64,000 nucleotides of DNA from Terriglobia bacterium (GTDB lineage Bacteria > Acidobacteriota > Terriglobia > Bryobacterales > Bryobacteraceae): positions 1-64,000 of the forward strand of contig RGPS01000002.1 in the NCBI GenBank assembly GCA_010084195.1, given 5' to 3'. Of the stretch, positions 32,534 through 41,125 are shown one piece after another (the stretch's first letter is position 1; each line of letters opens with the position of its first letter). A program made the position numbers and the translations under genes. A model generated the notes under the pieces. That model was not told where the DNA came from. It did no database searches and saw only the letters and a program-made list of their open reading frames with translations.

Positions 32534-33193
32534 GTGAAAAAGTGTTTTACAATGACGCTAGGTATGCCCGCCCTGATGGCAGCGGCTGGACCTTCGTCCA
32601 TGCCACCGAAAGTGATGACCATTGTCCGTGCGGATCATTCCGGGCGTCTGGTCCGATCCATGCGCGTGCAGGCAACTGAACCGGAGATGGCCACTGCTGA
32701 GTTGATCCGGCTTATCGATAGCATCGCGGTGGAACACGGCGTGGAAGACTCTCTGGTGCACTCGGTGATTCGGGCGGAAAGCAATTACAATGCCCGCGCG
32801 GTGAGCCCCAAAGGGGCCATGGGGATGATGCAGTTGATTCCCGCCACCGCCAGACGTTTTGGCGTCAACAATCCTTTCGACGTGCGGGAGAATGTGCACG
32901 GTGGGGTTCGCTACCTGCGCTTCCTGTTGGATTACTACAAAGATAATTACCCGCGGGCGATCGCGGCCTACAATGCGGGCGAGGGCGCGGTAGATCGCTA
33001 TCACGGGATTCCGCCGTACGTGGAAACCCAGAACTACGTCTTCCGCGTGGCGAATAATTTGAAGGCTGCCCGGGCCCGGCACAAGGCGGCGCCGGAAGCC
33101 GCACTGCCCGCCCAACGCCTTGAAAACGAGGCCCATCAGGCGATTCGTGCTCTGGTGGGTGTGGACGGAAAAGTTTACTACAGGACGGAATGA
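32534..33193 (+). CDS. Soluble-type lytic murein transglycosylase (SLT domain)
   Basis: The 219-residue protein has a short hydrophobic signal and then the SLT fold: catalytic glutamate in VIRAESNYNARAVSP, followed by GAMGMMQLIPATARRFG, NVHGGVRYLRFLLDYY, AIAAYNAGEGAVDRYHGIPPYVETQNYV. It cuts glycan strands of peptidoglycan. GTG 32534 is preferred because it follows the divergent mobA gene and gives a proper signal; a longer frame upstream only re-reads that gene. It overlaps the amidase gene (ATGA), forming a peptidoglycan-cleaving pair. Confidence 0.85.
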   Translation: MKKCFTMTLGMPALMAAAGPSSMPPKVMTIVRADHSGRLVRSMRVQATEPEMATAELIRLIDSIAVEHGVEDSLVHSVIRAESNYNARAVSPKGAMGMMQLIPATARRFGVNNPFDVRENVHGGVRYLRFLLDYYKDNYPRAIAAYNAGEGAVDRYHGIPPYVETQNYVFRVANNLKAARARHKAAPEAALPAQRLENEAHQAIRALVGVDGKVYYRTE

Positions 33194-34641
33194 TGGTGAA
33201 GCGAAGCCTGGCAATTGCGTTGTTTTGCATCCTGCCGGGTTTCGCCGCCGAAAAATCCGACTTAATTCAAGTTACAGATTTACGGTTTTGGACTCATGTG
33301 GGATCGACCCGCGTTGTCCTCCAACTGACCGGACCCTTCGAGTACCACGCAGCATCCACCACCGGTCCCGACCGCCTTTTCTTTGACATTGCCGGTGCCC
33401 GTCCCTGGATCGCTCGGCACCGTTTCGCAACACGAACGGTCAATGACCGCCTCGTCCAAAAGGTTCGCCTCGCCGAACCGGTCCCGGGCAAAACCAGGAT
33501 TGTCTTCGATCTGACCGCCCCTGCCACCTACACGGTGACGAAACTAAGTGCACCGGATCGAATGGTGATCGAAGTTCGCGCAAAACAGGTGCGACCCGGC
33601 GTCCGGAAGACCCGCAAGCTCTTTGTCCCGCCACTGCTCACCAGGCTTCCGATGCGAATGGCAGTCCTGGCGTCCGCCCCCCCCGCACTGGACCCGCTCC
33701 TGCCACTCAAACCGATCCAACTGTTTTTCGAGCCGGGCCCAAAGCCCCTAATCACGCGCAAGTACACGCCCCCCGGGACATCACGGGCACAGATCGCCGC
33801 CAGCACAAAAGTACTGTCTCCGCCTGCCCCCACCGTCCTCCAGGGAACGCCAAAAGCCTCCCTCGATGCCTCCTCCTCTATGACACGTGCCCTTGGACTA
33901 AAGGTAAACCGAATCATCATAGATGCCGGACATGGCGGTCATGATGAAGGCACCAGCGGCCCGAACGGGACCCTCGAAAAAGACGTTGTGCTGGATGTCT
34001 CGCTGCGTCTCGCCAAACTGGTCCAAACCCGCATGGGCGTTGAAGCCGTACTCACGCGCTCAGACGATACCTTCATTCCCTTAACCGAACGCACCAGTAT
34101 CGCGAACCAAAAGAAGGCTGACCTTTTCCTGTCCATCCATGCGAACTCTTCGCCCGCACCCGCCGTCGGAGGCATCGAAACCTTCTTCCTGAATTTCACC
34201 AACTCCGCCAGCGCTTTGGATGTGGCGGCGAGGGAAAATGCCGGCGCAGACAAATCAGTTGGGGAACTGAAAGATCTCGTGAAAGAGATCACCCTCAACG
34301 ACAAGATAACGGAATCCCAGACCTTTGCGCAGACCGTGCAAACGGCGCTCTACGCCCAGGCTTTGAAGGGAAATCCCACCGCCCACAACCGGGGCGTGAA
34401 ACGGGCCCCCTTCGTGGTCCTGATTGGAGCGCAGATGCCGTCCATTCTGGCAGAAATCGGATTTTTGACGAATGCGAAAGACGAGTCGAATCTGAGTAAG
34501 CCGGAGTATCGGCAGAAGATCGCCGAGGCCCTGTACCGCGGACTGTCCCAGTATTCGCAATCTCTCAGCCATTTCGAAATGGCCAAACGGGTGGAGAAGC
34601 CTGAAAAAGGCGAACGCGCTATCGGTGCCGGTTTGAACTAG
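33190..34641 (+). CDS. AmiC-like N-acetylmuramoyl-L-alanine amidase
   Basis: The 483-residue protein has a signal peptide (SLAIALFCILPGFAA), an AMIN-type domain (~25-130, IQVTDLRFWTHVGSTRVVLQL, DRLFFDIAG), a Pro-rich linker (~135-230) and an amidase_3 domain with IIIDAGHGGHDEG near residue 248, LSIHANSSP and SILAEIGFLTN as metal-ligand and catalytic segments. AMIN domains bind peptidoglycan or the septal site. The enzyme cuts stem peptides from muramic acid during cell separation. It follows the transglycosylase with a 4-base overlap and is the last gene before the DeoR operon. Confidence 0.9.
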   Translation: MMVKRSLAIALFCILPGFAAEKSDLIQVTDLRFWTHVGSTRVVLQLTGPFEYHAASTTGPDRLFFDIAGARPWIARHRFATRTVNDRLVQKVRLAEPVPGKTRIVFDLTAPATYTVTKLSAPDRMVIEVRAKQVRPGVRKTRKLFVPPLLTRLPMRMAVLASAPPALDPLLPLKPIQLFFEPGPKPLITRKYTPPGTSRAQIAASTKVLSPPAPTVLQGTPKASLDASSSMTRALGLKVNRIIIDAGHGGHDEGTSGPNGTLEKDVVLDVSLRLAKLVQTRMGVEAVLTRSDDTFIPLTERTSIANQKKADLFLSIHANSSPAPAVGGIETFFLNFTNSASALDVAARENAGADKSVGELKDLVKEITLNDKITESQTFAQTVQTALYAQALKGNPTAHNRGVKRAPFVVLIGAQMPSILAEIGFLTNAKDESNLSKPEYRQKIAEALYRGLSQYSQSLSHFEMAKRVEKPEKGERAIGAGLN

Positions 34642-34649
34642 AACTCCTC

Positions 34650-34676
34650 CTGATCACAACACCCAACAACGATCAG
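34650..34676. promoter_or_regulatory. Inverted repeat upstream of the deoR-like regulator
   Basis: CTGATC (34650-34655) and GATCAG (34671-34676) form a perfect 6-bp inverted repeat separated by 15 bases, between the amidase stop and the regulator start. It could be an operator for the DeoR-family protein. Chance occurrence cannot be excluded. Confidence 0.35.
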
Positions 34677-34708
34677 AAATCTGTCCGTAAGTCTCGAAAT
34701 TGTGCAAT

Positions 34709-34724
34709 CCTGTATTCGTACAGG
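34709..34724. promoter_or_regulatory. Palindrome directly before the deoR-like start codon
   Basis: CCTGTA (34709-34714) and TACAGG (34719-34724) form a perfect 6-bp palindrome with a TTCG spacer. It ends 2 bases before ATG 34727, at the place of the ribosome binding site. It may be an operator for autoregulation, or an RNA hairpin limiting translation. Confidence 0.45.
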
Positions 34725-34726
34725 GT

Positions 34727-35494
34727 ATGACCGAACGAACTGAAGCCATTCTGTCCGAAGTTCGCAGAGCCGGGGATATTGCTATCCCGGATCTTGCTGT
34801 GCGCACCGGCGCGTCCGAAGTGACGATCCGCCGAGCCCTGACAGCCCTGGCAGACCAGGGCCTCATCATCCGAACTCGTGGACGGGCCCAAACACCGGGT
34901 CCCGTCCTGTATGAGGCGCTCAGAGATTCCGGCTTTCAGGAACACGCCCTCCACATGGCGGCCGAAAAGCGACGCATCGGCCTCGCCGCTGCCGGGCTGT
35001 TAACCTCCGGCGAAGTCGTTGCCTTTGGGCCAGGGACAACTACCACCGCGACAGCGTGCAGTATCCCCCCCGAGTTACCCATACGGGTCATCACCAATGC
35101 GGTAAACATCGCAATGGAGCTCTACCGAAGGCCGCAGGCCCGCGTATACCTGACGGGAGGTGACCTTCGCCCCGGTTGGTTCTCGCTGGTAGGCCAGGCT
35201 GCCGCCGAGGCGATGCGCGACACAATCCCGGACAAGGCCATTATCGGCGTCACGGGTATCAACGTGGAGCAGGGCCTCACCGATGACCATCGCGATGAAG
35301 CGGCCATCACCAGAATCATGATGACGCAGGCGCGCCAGAGGATCGTCGTCGCCGACCACACCAAATTTGGCCGGACCGGTCACACCCGCGTCTGGCCCCT
35401 GGAAAAGACTGACATCATTGTTACCGACTCCGGCATTTCCAGCCGGAAGCTTGCGCCCTACGAGGCCAGAGGAGTACGAATCATTCGTGTCTGA
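34727..35494 (+). CDS. DeoR-family transcriptional regulator
   Basis: The 255-residue protein has an N-terminal winged helix-turn-helix (TEAILSEVRRAGDIAIPDLA, SEVTIRRALTALADQGLIIRTRG) and a DeoRC sugar-phosphate-sensing domain (GPGTTTTATACSIPP, VITNAVNIAMEL, LTGGDLRPGWFSLVG, KAIIGVTGINVEQGLTDDH, VVADHTKFGRTGHTRV). Such regulators usually repress sugar catabolism operons and are relieved by a phosphorylated intermediate. ATG 34727 preserves the HTH; GTG 34700 is an alternative. It is the first gene of the six-gene operon and overlaps the SIS gene by 8 bases. Confidence 0.9.
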   Translation: MTERTEAILSEVRRAGDIAIPDLAVRTGASEVTIRRALTALADQGLIIRTRGRAQTPGPVLYEALRDSGFQEHALHMAAEKRRIGLAAAGLLTSGEVVAFGPGTTTTATACSIPPELPIRVITNAVNIAMELYRRPQARVYLTGGDLRPGWFSLVGQAAAEAMRDTIPDKAIIGVTGINVEQGLTDDHRDEAAITRIMMTQARQRIVVADHTKFGRTGHTRVWPLEKTDIIVTDSGISSRKLAPYEARGVRIIRV

Positions 35495-36266
35495 GACAAA
35501 AGCTGCCGTTACTTACTATCAGGAGGCCCTGCGTCGCCTGGGCGAACTGGGGCGAACACAAACCGAGGTCATCCAACAAGCCGCTGACCTGTGCGCGGAC
35601 CGTATTTCCAAAGGGGGCCTGGTGTTCCTGTTTGGCAATGGTCACTCGCGGATGATGTGCGAAGAAATGACACCTCGCCAGGGTTGTTTCCCCGGCTTTG
35701 TCGCGCTGGTGGAACTTGCCCTGTCAAACCACGCCAATATCGTTGGGTCGAATGGTCTGCGCGCACCGCTGTATCTGGAAGGCTACGAAGGCTACTCGGA
35801 GCAGATTCTCAAGAGTTACAAGTTTGGCCCGCATGACGTCTTCATTGTCATCTCGACCAGCGGCATCCGTCCGGTCATTGTCGAAATGGCGATGGGCGCT
35901 CAGAAGCGCGGCCTGCCTGTGATCGGCATCGTGGCGAAGGCGCATTGTGAAGTGGCAAAGGCCGCTCATTCCTCAGGGAAAAAACTGACCGATTGCGCCG
36001 ACATCATCATCGACAACCAGTGCCCTCCCGGCGACTGTGTGCTGGAACTGGAAGGCCTGGAGTGGCGGACCGGCCCGGTGTCAACCGTCACCGGGGCTAT
36101 GATCATCAACATGCTGCGATGTGCCGTCGCCGAAGGTCTGCTGGCTCGCGGGATGAAGCCAACCCTGCTGCCCAGCCATCAGTTCGTGGGAAATACTTCA
36201 GCGGCGGCGCAACTGGAGCTGTTCTACGAGGACTACCGTAAGAGTCTGCGGCATCTGTTCGAATAA
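35487..36266 (+). CDS. SIS-domain sugar isomerase-like protein (UPF0309-like)
   Basis: The 259-residue protein has a SIS fold: LVFLFGNGHSRMMCEEMTPR, HDVFIVISTSGIRPVIVEMA, LPVIGIVA and a C-terminal segment CPPGDCVLELEGLEWRTGPVSTVTGAM. This matches UPF0309-like SIS proteins, which bind phosphosugars or amino sugars; isomerase activity is not established. GTG 35487 overlaps the regulator by 8 bases and is chosen because longer frames only re-read the regulator. It is probably the first catabolic step or a sensor of the pathway. Confidence 0.82.
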   Translation: MSETKAAVTYYQEALRRLGELGRTQTEVIQQAADLCADRISKGGLVFLFGNGHSRMMCEEMTPRQGCFPGFVALVELALSNHANIVGSNGLRAPLYLEGYEGYSEQILKSYKFGPHDVFIVISTSGIRPVIVEMAMGAQKRGLPVIGIVAKAHCEVAKAAHSSGKKLTDCADIIIDNQCPPGDCVLELEGLEWRTGPVSTVTGAMIINMLRCAVAEGLLARGMKPTLLPSHQFVGNTSAAAQLELFYEDYRKSLRHLFE

Positions 36267-36274
36267 CGCCCTCT

Positions 36275-36451
36275 ATGCGCCAGCCACTCTTAATCACAGG
36301 CTCGACGGGAATTGCAGCTGCGACAGCGCGGCTGTGGACGGACGGGCCTGTGTTTGTGCCGGGCAACATCTCAGTCGCAGGCTCAACCGCAACGGCATTT
36401 GCGACCACACAGCCACGTACGCCAGCGGCGGCGCGCCCCCTATGCCCCTGA
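36275..36451 (+). repeat. Truncated tandem copy of the SDR gene 5' end (with a third degenerate copy)
   Basis: From ATG 36275 the frame gives LLITGSTGIAAATARLWTDG, then PVFVPGN, the same start as the real SDR at 36442 (LTGSTGIAAATARLWTDG). Bases 36275-36367 and 36442-36534 are both 93 long and match at 80 of 93 positions, with six of the differing codons being synonymous. Downstream, 36374-36406 matches the same region again at about 24 of 33 bases, in the same frame (VAGSTATAFATT). The frame then ends at 36451, inside the SDR start. It looks like the relic of a paralogous, formerly functional SDR plus an extra partial copy. Confidence 0.75.
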
Positions 36452-37188
36452 CCCTCTTCCTCACAGGCTCAACCGGAATTGCCGCTGCCACCGCGCGGCT
36501 GTGGACGGACGGGCCCGTGTTTGTGCTGGGCAACGATGAAGCAACCTGCCGGGAACTCTGCGCCGAACTTCCCGACTCCGATTTCGCAGTCGCCGACGTA
36601 CGGGACGAGCGTGGCGTAGCGGCAGCCGTCGGGCGGTGTATCGGCAGGTTCGGAGCAATCGATGCGGTCTTCAACGTCGCAGGCATCAGTGCCCGCAGCT
36701 TTGGCGACGGCCCCCTGCACGAATGTACAACTGAGGGTTGGGACGCCGCGATGGACGTGAATGCCAAGGGCACGTTTCTGGTTTGCCGCGAAGTGCTGCG
36801 GGCCTGGACAGCGGCGGGAAGAGGCGGTGCCATCCTGAACACAGGCAGCGTGCTCGCCAGGCATCCGGACCCCTCCCGCTTCAGCACCATCGGTTATGCT
36901 GCCAGCAAAGGAGCCATCGAAGCCATGAGCCTTTCTGCGGCCGCATACTACGCGTCGGCGGGCATTCGTATCAACGTGCTGGCACCCGGGCTGGTCCGAA
37001 CCCCGATGAGCGCACGAGCGCAGAACGACCCCGCAATTCTGGAGTACGTGGCGAATAAACAACCCCTGACACAGGGCATGCTCGACCCGGAACAAGTCGC
37101 CCGCATGGCTGTGTTCCTGTTGCGAGAGAGTGGAAATCCGGTAACCGGACAGATCATTACGGTAGATGGAGGCTGGTCAGTTATATGA
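36442..37188 (+). CDS. Short-chain dehydrogenase/reductase (SDR)
   Basis: The 248-residue protein has the Rossmann start LTGSTGIAAATARLW (TGSTGIA in place of TGxxxGIG), VFNVAGISA (NAG-like motif), the active-site region ILNTGSVLARHP and YxxxK in IGYAASKGAIEAMS, then GIRINVLAPGLVRTPM and PVTGQIITVDGGWSVI. It should be an NAD(P)-dependent oxidoreductase of a sugar or sugar-alcohol hydroxyl. ATG 36442 follows the truncated copies; its stop overlaps the next start (ATGA). Confidence 0.85.
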   Translation: MPLTLFLTGSTGIAAATARLWTDGPVFVLGNDEATCRELCAELPDSDFAVADVRDERGVAAAVGRCIGRFGAIDAVFNVAGISARSFGDGPLHECTTEGWDAAMDVNAKGTFLVCREVLRAWTAAGRGGAILNTGSVLARHPDPSRFSTIGYAASKGAIEAMSLSAAAYYASAGIRINVLAPGLVRTPMSARAQNDPAILEYVANKQPLTQGMLDPEQVARMAVFLLRESGNPVTGQIITVDGGWSVI

Positions 37189-38225
37189 GCAAACCGGTAC
37201 GTATATGCATGCTTGGCTCTGGTTTCGTGGCGGACTTTTATATGCAGGGTCTGGCGAACGTGAACGGCCACGAGGTCGTCATCAATTACTCCAGAACTCT
37301 GGACCGTGCGAGGAGCTTCGCCGAACGATGGGGCATATCTGAGTACACAGATCATCAGGCGGTGATCGCGAGGGAAGATATTGATCTCTTCATCATTGCG
37401 CTCCCGAATGAGGAGCACCTCCCGGTCTCACTGGCCTTGTCGGCGGCGGGCAGGAATCAGGTCTGCACGAAGCCCCTCGCACGAACCCGCGACGAAGCCC
37501 GCCAAATGATGGAAGCGGCGCAAAAATCCGGCGCAATCCACGGCTACGCAGAGACAGAAGTCTTCGCGCCGGCAGTGGTCAAGGCCAGGGAAACCATCGA
37601 CAACGGTGGCGTCGGGCGAGTTCTATGGGTCCGGTCGCGCGAGTCACACAGCGGCCCGCACAGCCCGCACTTCTGGGATGTCGAAAACACCGGTGGCGGG
37701 GCGCTGAATGACCTCGGCTGCCATTGCGTGGAAGCCGCGCGTTATTTCTTCGGCAAGCACGACAAGGTCACAGAAGTCATGGCCTGGGGTGCAAACCTCG
37801 TCCATCGGGACAAAACCCGCGGTGAAGACAATGCGCTCCTTCTGCTGCAAATGGAGTCCGGCGGCGTGGCCCACTGCGAGTTGTCCTGGACCACCAAAGG
37901 CGGCCTCGATCTTCGCAATGAAATCCACGGCTCGGAAGGTTCCATCTTCACGGATGTGACACGGAATACGCCGATCGCAACCTTCAGCACGAAGTCCAGC
38001 GGCTACGTGATCGAGAAAGCTGATATCGACTTTGGCTGGACCCGTCCACTACCGGAAGAAGCGTTCGCCTATGGTTATCAGGCCGAGATGCGTCATTTTG
38101 TGGAGTGCGTTCGGGACGGCAAACAGCCACGCGAAACCTATGAAGACGGCTACATCGTGAATTGCATTCTCGATGCCGGATACCAATCGATGAGGGAGCA
38201 CAAATGGATCAACGTGACGTATTAA
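37185..38225 (+). CDS. Gfo/Idh/MocA-family oxidoreductase
   Basis: The 346-residue protein has the Rossmann start ICMLGSGFVADFYMQGLANV, the CTKPLARTRDEA motif (EKP in most relatives; here TKP, the lysine kept), and the C-terminal domain GGGALNDLGCHCVEAARYFFG and ELSWTTKGGLDLRNEIHG. The family oxidises inositols, sugars or their derivatives with NAD(P). The invariant catalytic lysine is in the KP motif. It overlaps the SDR by 4 bases and the MetE-like gene by 22 bases. Confidence 0.87.
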   Translation: MSKPVRICMLGSGFVADFYMQGLANVNGHEVVINYSRTLDRARSFAERWGISEYTDHQAVIAREDIDLFIIALPNEEHLPVSLALSAAGRNQVCTKPLARTRDEARQMMEAAQKSGAIHGYAETEVFAPAVVKARETIDNGGVGRVLWVRSRESHSGPHSPHFWDVENTGGGALNDLGCHCVEAARYFFGKHDKVTEVMAWGANLVHRDKTRGEDNALLLLQMESGGVAHCELSWTTKGGLDLRNEIHGSEGSIFTDVTRNTPIATFSTKSSGYVIEKADIDFGWTRPLPEEAFAYGYQAEMRHFVECVRDGKQPRETYEDGYIVNCILDAGYQSMREHKWINVTY

Positions 38226-39265
38226 TTGAGCGTGGACCGTTGCGCACAACGGTCATCGGCAGCTATCCCTTTCCTGGCTGGCTGGAGTTTGCTGTCGCAC
38301 ATGCAGACCAGTTTGGAGAAGCAGACCTGGAAGAAATGCGCCGCGATGCCGTTCTGGCAGCCGTGCATGACCAGGTGGCGGCGGGGCTCGATGTCATCAC
38401 CGATGGTGAACAGACCCGGTACGACTTCAATCTGTCGTTCTATGGGCGTCTCGCAGGAATTGACGCAACACCTTATTCTCCGCGCAACTTTGGCCCTCCG
38501 GCGCATGACCAGCGAGGGAAGTACAAAGTAACCGGCGAGATTCGGGCAGAGCATGGGCTTGGTGCAGTGGCGGAACTACAGCGCCTGCGCGAGCTGGCAC
38601 CGAAGGGCCCGGCGCTGAAGGCAAGTGTTCCGGGGCCATATACGCTCAGTGGCCGCATCGAACCCGGTGGGAGCTATTCAGATCGCTGGAAAGTAACTCA
38701 GGCTCTGCTACCCGTGGTGCGGCAGGAACTGGAGGCTCTGGTTGCGGCGGGCTGTGAAGAGATCACGCTCGATGAGCCTTCCATGAGTTGCTATGGGCAC
38801 AAGGAGAACCCACAGAAGTTTGTGGAGATCTTCAACGAGACAGTCCGGTCAGTAGCCGGAAAATGCAGATTGTCAACGCATCTCTGCTTCGGGAACTACA
38901 AAGGCAGGGCCGTTGGTCCCCGCCAGTACGCGCCCTTGTTCCCTGCCTTCCTGCGGCTGAACGTGGATGAGATCCACCTGGAGATGGCAAGCCGGGAGTT
39001 CTCCGAGCTTGAGTGCATCCGGCAGATCGCGGAAGCCGGCATTGATGTGGCGGTGGGAATTGTGGACGTCAAGAGTTACTACATTGAGACGCCCACTGAC
39101 ATCGCGAAGCGGGTCCGTCAGTGCCTGGAACATGCACCAGCCGCGAGGCTGAGCTTTGCGCCGGACTGCGGCCTGAGCCAAACGGCACGGTGGGCGGCGA
39201 AGCAAAAACTCGCCAATATGGTGGCCGGGGTCCATATCGTCCGCCAGGAGTTGGGGCTCACGTGA
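38204..39265 (+). CDS. Zinc-dependent MetE-like methyltransferase/lyase
   Basis: The 353-residue protein resembles the catalytic half of cobalamin-independent methionine synthase (UROD/MetE-like fold): TTVIGSYPFPGWLEF, ITDGEQTRYDFNLSF, EITLDEPSMSC. The zinc ligands are all present: H226 and C228 in STHLCFGN, E260 in HLEMASREFS, C322 in APDCGLSQ. Length and ligands match stand-alone MetE-C proteins such as epoxyalkane:coenzyme M transferase-like enzymes. It is not a normal MetE, which is ~750 residues, and its place in a catabolic operon suggests demethylation or thiol transfer. ATG 38204 has GAGGGA upstream (about 38191-38196) and lies 22 bases inside the preceding gene. Confidence 0.8.
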   Translation: MDQRDVLIERGPLRTTVIGSYPFPGWLEFAVAHADQFGEADLEEMRRDAVLAAVHDQVAAGLDVITDGEQTRYDFNLSFYGRLAGIDATPYSPRNFGPPAHDQRGKYKVTGEIRAEHGLGAVAELQRLRELAPKGPALKASVPGPYTLSGRIEPGGSYSDRWKVTQALLPVVRQELEALVAAGCEEITLDEPSMSCYGHKENPQKFVEIFNETVRSVAGKCRLSTHLCFGNYKGRAVGPRQYAPLFPAFLRLNVDEIHLEMASREFSELECIRQIAEAGIDVAVGIVDVKSYYIETPTDIAKRVRQCLEHAPAARLSFAPDCGLSQTARWAAKQKLANMVAGVHIVRQELGLT

Positions 39266-40101
39266 TTCAACCCGTCCAGTCACACGAAGCACTGTTGGCT
39301 GATATTCAGGCGTCCAACGTACGGAACGGTGGCTTCCGCCTCTGGTGGTTGGGACAAAGTGGATTTCTCTTGCAGTGGGAGGGCGTTCACGTCCTCCTCG
39401 ATCCCTATCTGTCCGATTCCCTGACCAACAAGTATGCGACAACAGACAAGCCCCATGTCCGCATGACGGAACTGGTGGTTGACCCGGCTTCCCTGCATTT
39501 CTGCGATATTGTGACCTCGAGCCACAACCATACCGATCATCTGGATGGCGCGACCTTGCGGCCTCTGTTTGAGCGCAAGTCCCCTGCCCCGCCCCACTTT
39601 TTGGTGTCCGAAGTGAATCGCGCCTTTGCGGCGGAACGCGCCGGGGTACCCGCAGCGATGCCGGTCGGGCTGAATGACGGCCAGGCGGTGGAACTCTGTG
39701 GAATCCGCTTCACCGGAGTCATGTCGGCCCATGAAGAACTGCAGCCGCAGTTTATGGGTTATGTCTTGCAGTTCGGACCCTGGAGTTTGTACCACAGTGG
39801 CGATACGGTTTTGTATGACGGCCTGTCTACGAAACTACGGCCATTCGGAGTCGATGTGGCGTTGTTGCCGATCAATGGCAGAGGCCCGGAGCGACGGGTT
39901 GCCGGCAACTTGTGGGGGCGTGAAGCGGCCTGGCTGGCCTACTCCATCGGGGCTAAGACGGTGGTGCCCTGTCACTACGAGATGTTCACGTTCAACACAG
40001 CATCGCCGGAGGAGTTTGTTGGTGCCTGCGAAGTCCTGGGACAAAAGTTCCAGGTGATGAAGTGTGGCGAAAAGCTGGCGTTTGTTCCTGCTACAATTTG
40101 A
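39262..40101 (+). CDS. UlaG-like MBL-fold hydrolase (lactonase candidate)
   Basis: The 279-residue protein is an MBL-fold enzyme of the UlaG (L-ascorbate-6-phosphate lactonase) kind: LWWLGQSGFLLQWEGVHVLLDPYLSDSL, SHNHTDHLDGATLRP (HxHxDH), LYHSGDTVLYDGL and VVPCHYEMFTFN. UlaG-type enzymes open sugar lactones. The start is GTG 39262 (GTGA overlap with the MetE-like stop). It is the last gene of the operon. No signal peptide, so it is cytoplasmic. The substrate is unknown. Confidence 0.8.
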   Translation: MIQPVQSHEALLADIQASNVRNGGFRLWWLGQSGFLLQWEGVHVLLDPYLSDSLTNKYATTDKPHVRMTELVVDPASLHFCDIVTSSHNHTDHLDGATLRPLFERKSPAPPHFLVSEVNRAFAAERAGVPAAMPVGLNDGQAVELCGIRFTGVMSAHEELQPQFMGYVLQFGPWSLYHSGDTVLYDGLSTKLRPFGVDVALLPINGRGPERRVAGNLWGREAAWLAYSIGAKTVVPCHYEMFTFNTASPEEFVGACEVLGQKFQVMKCGEKLAFVPATI

Positions 40102-40119
40102 GCCCGGTTTGAATCCAAT

Positions 40120-41115
40120 ATGAAACTTGTACTTTGGTTACTGCTCACTGCCCTGTCAGCTCGTGCTCAGGCGCTGCGTATTTATGCAATTGACACCGAA
40201 GGCGGCAAAGCCACCCTCTATGTGACGCCCACCGGCGAGTCGATGCTGATCGACACCGGCTATGACGGCAACGACAGCCGCGACGCGAACCGGATCGCTG
40301 CGGCAGCTGCGGCAGCAGGCGTGAAGCGAATCAACCACCTGGTGATCACGCATTTTCATTCCGATCATATGGGCGGCCTGCCACAGTTGCTGAAGAAACT
40401 TCCTGTGGACCATATCTACGATCATGGCGAATCCGTCGAAGGCGGCAAGAGCGCCACGGCTGCCTTTCTCGCCTACACCGACGCCAGGTCCACGCTGAAA
40501 TACACGGTTCTCCGCGCCGGCGATACTGTCCCGATAAAGGGGCTGCGGGTGGAAGTGGTTTCAGCGGATAGCAAAGCCATCACGAAGGCGCTGGCCGCAG
40601 GGGGACAGCCCAATCCTCTGTGCACCAGCTATCAGGCGATGGCTGCAGACCCCGGTGAGAACGCACATTCTCTGGCCCTGATGATCACTTTCGGGAAACT
40701 CCGCATCTCAGACCTCGGCGATTTGTACTGGAACCAGGAATTCGACCTCGCTTGCCCGGCGAACAAACTGGGGACCGTGGATCTCTACATGACTACGCAC
40801 CACGGCACGAAGACGTCGGGTCTGCCCCAGATCGTTCACGCCCTCCATCCCCGTGTGGTGCTGATGAATAATGGTGCCACCAAGGGCGGCTCGGTAGAGG
40901 CGATGACCACGATTCGAAAATCACCCGGCCTGGTGGACATGTGGCAACTTCACTATTCCAACGCGGGCGGGGCTACCCAGAATTCATCGGAACAGTTCCT
41001 CGCAAACCCGACCGAAGCCTGTAAAGGTGAATGGCTGGAAGTAACCGGCCTTACCGATGGCACGCTGACCCTGAAGAACTCCCGGAACGGCTTCTCGAAA
41101 ACTTACACGCGATGA
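40120..41115 (+). CDS. Secreted ComEC-like MBL-fold hydrolase
   Basis: The 331-residue protein has a signal peptide (LVLWLLLTALSARAQA) and an MBL domain related to the C-terminal domain of ComEC: IYAIDTEGGKATLYVTPTGESMLIDTG, VITHFHSDHMGG, MTTHHGTKTSG. The zinc HxHxDH motif is intact, so a hydrolase acting on phosphodiesters is plausible. ATG 40120 is 18 bases after the UlaG-like gene; whether it belongs to that operon is open. It converges with an adenosine-deaminase-like gene. Confidence 0.75.
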   Translation: MKLVLWLLLTALSARAQALRIYAIDTEGGKATLYVTPTGESMLIDTGYDGNDSRDANRIAAAAAAAGVKRINHLVITHFHSDHMGGLPQLLKKLPVDHIYDHGESVEGGKSATAAFLAYTDARSTLKYTVLRAGDTVPIKGLRVEVVSADSKAITKALAAGGQPNPLCTSYQAMAADPGENAHSLALMITFGKLRISDLGDLYWNQEFDLACPANKLGTVDLYMTTHHGTKTSGLPQIVHALHPRVVLMNNGATKGGSVEAMTTIRKSPGLVDMWQLHYSNAGGATQNSSEQFLANPTEACKGEWLEVTGLTDGTLTLKNSRNGFSKTYTR

Positions 41116-41125
41116 TTTACAAGCG

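Noticed and set aside
36294..36890. Minus-strand frame containing a repeated SVHSRAVAAAIPVEP peptide
   Set aside because: The repeat is explained by the duplicated 5' ends of the SDR gene on the other strand; no independent coding evidence.
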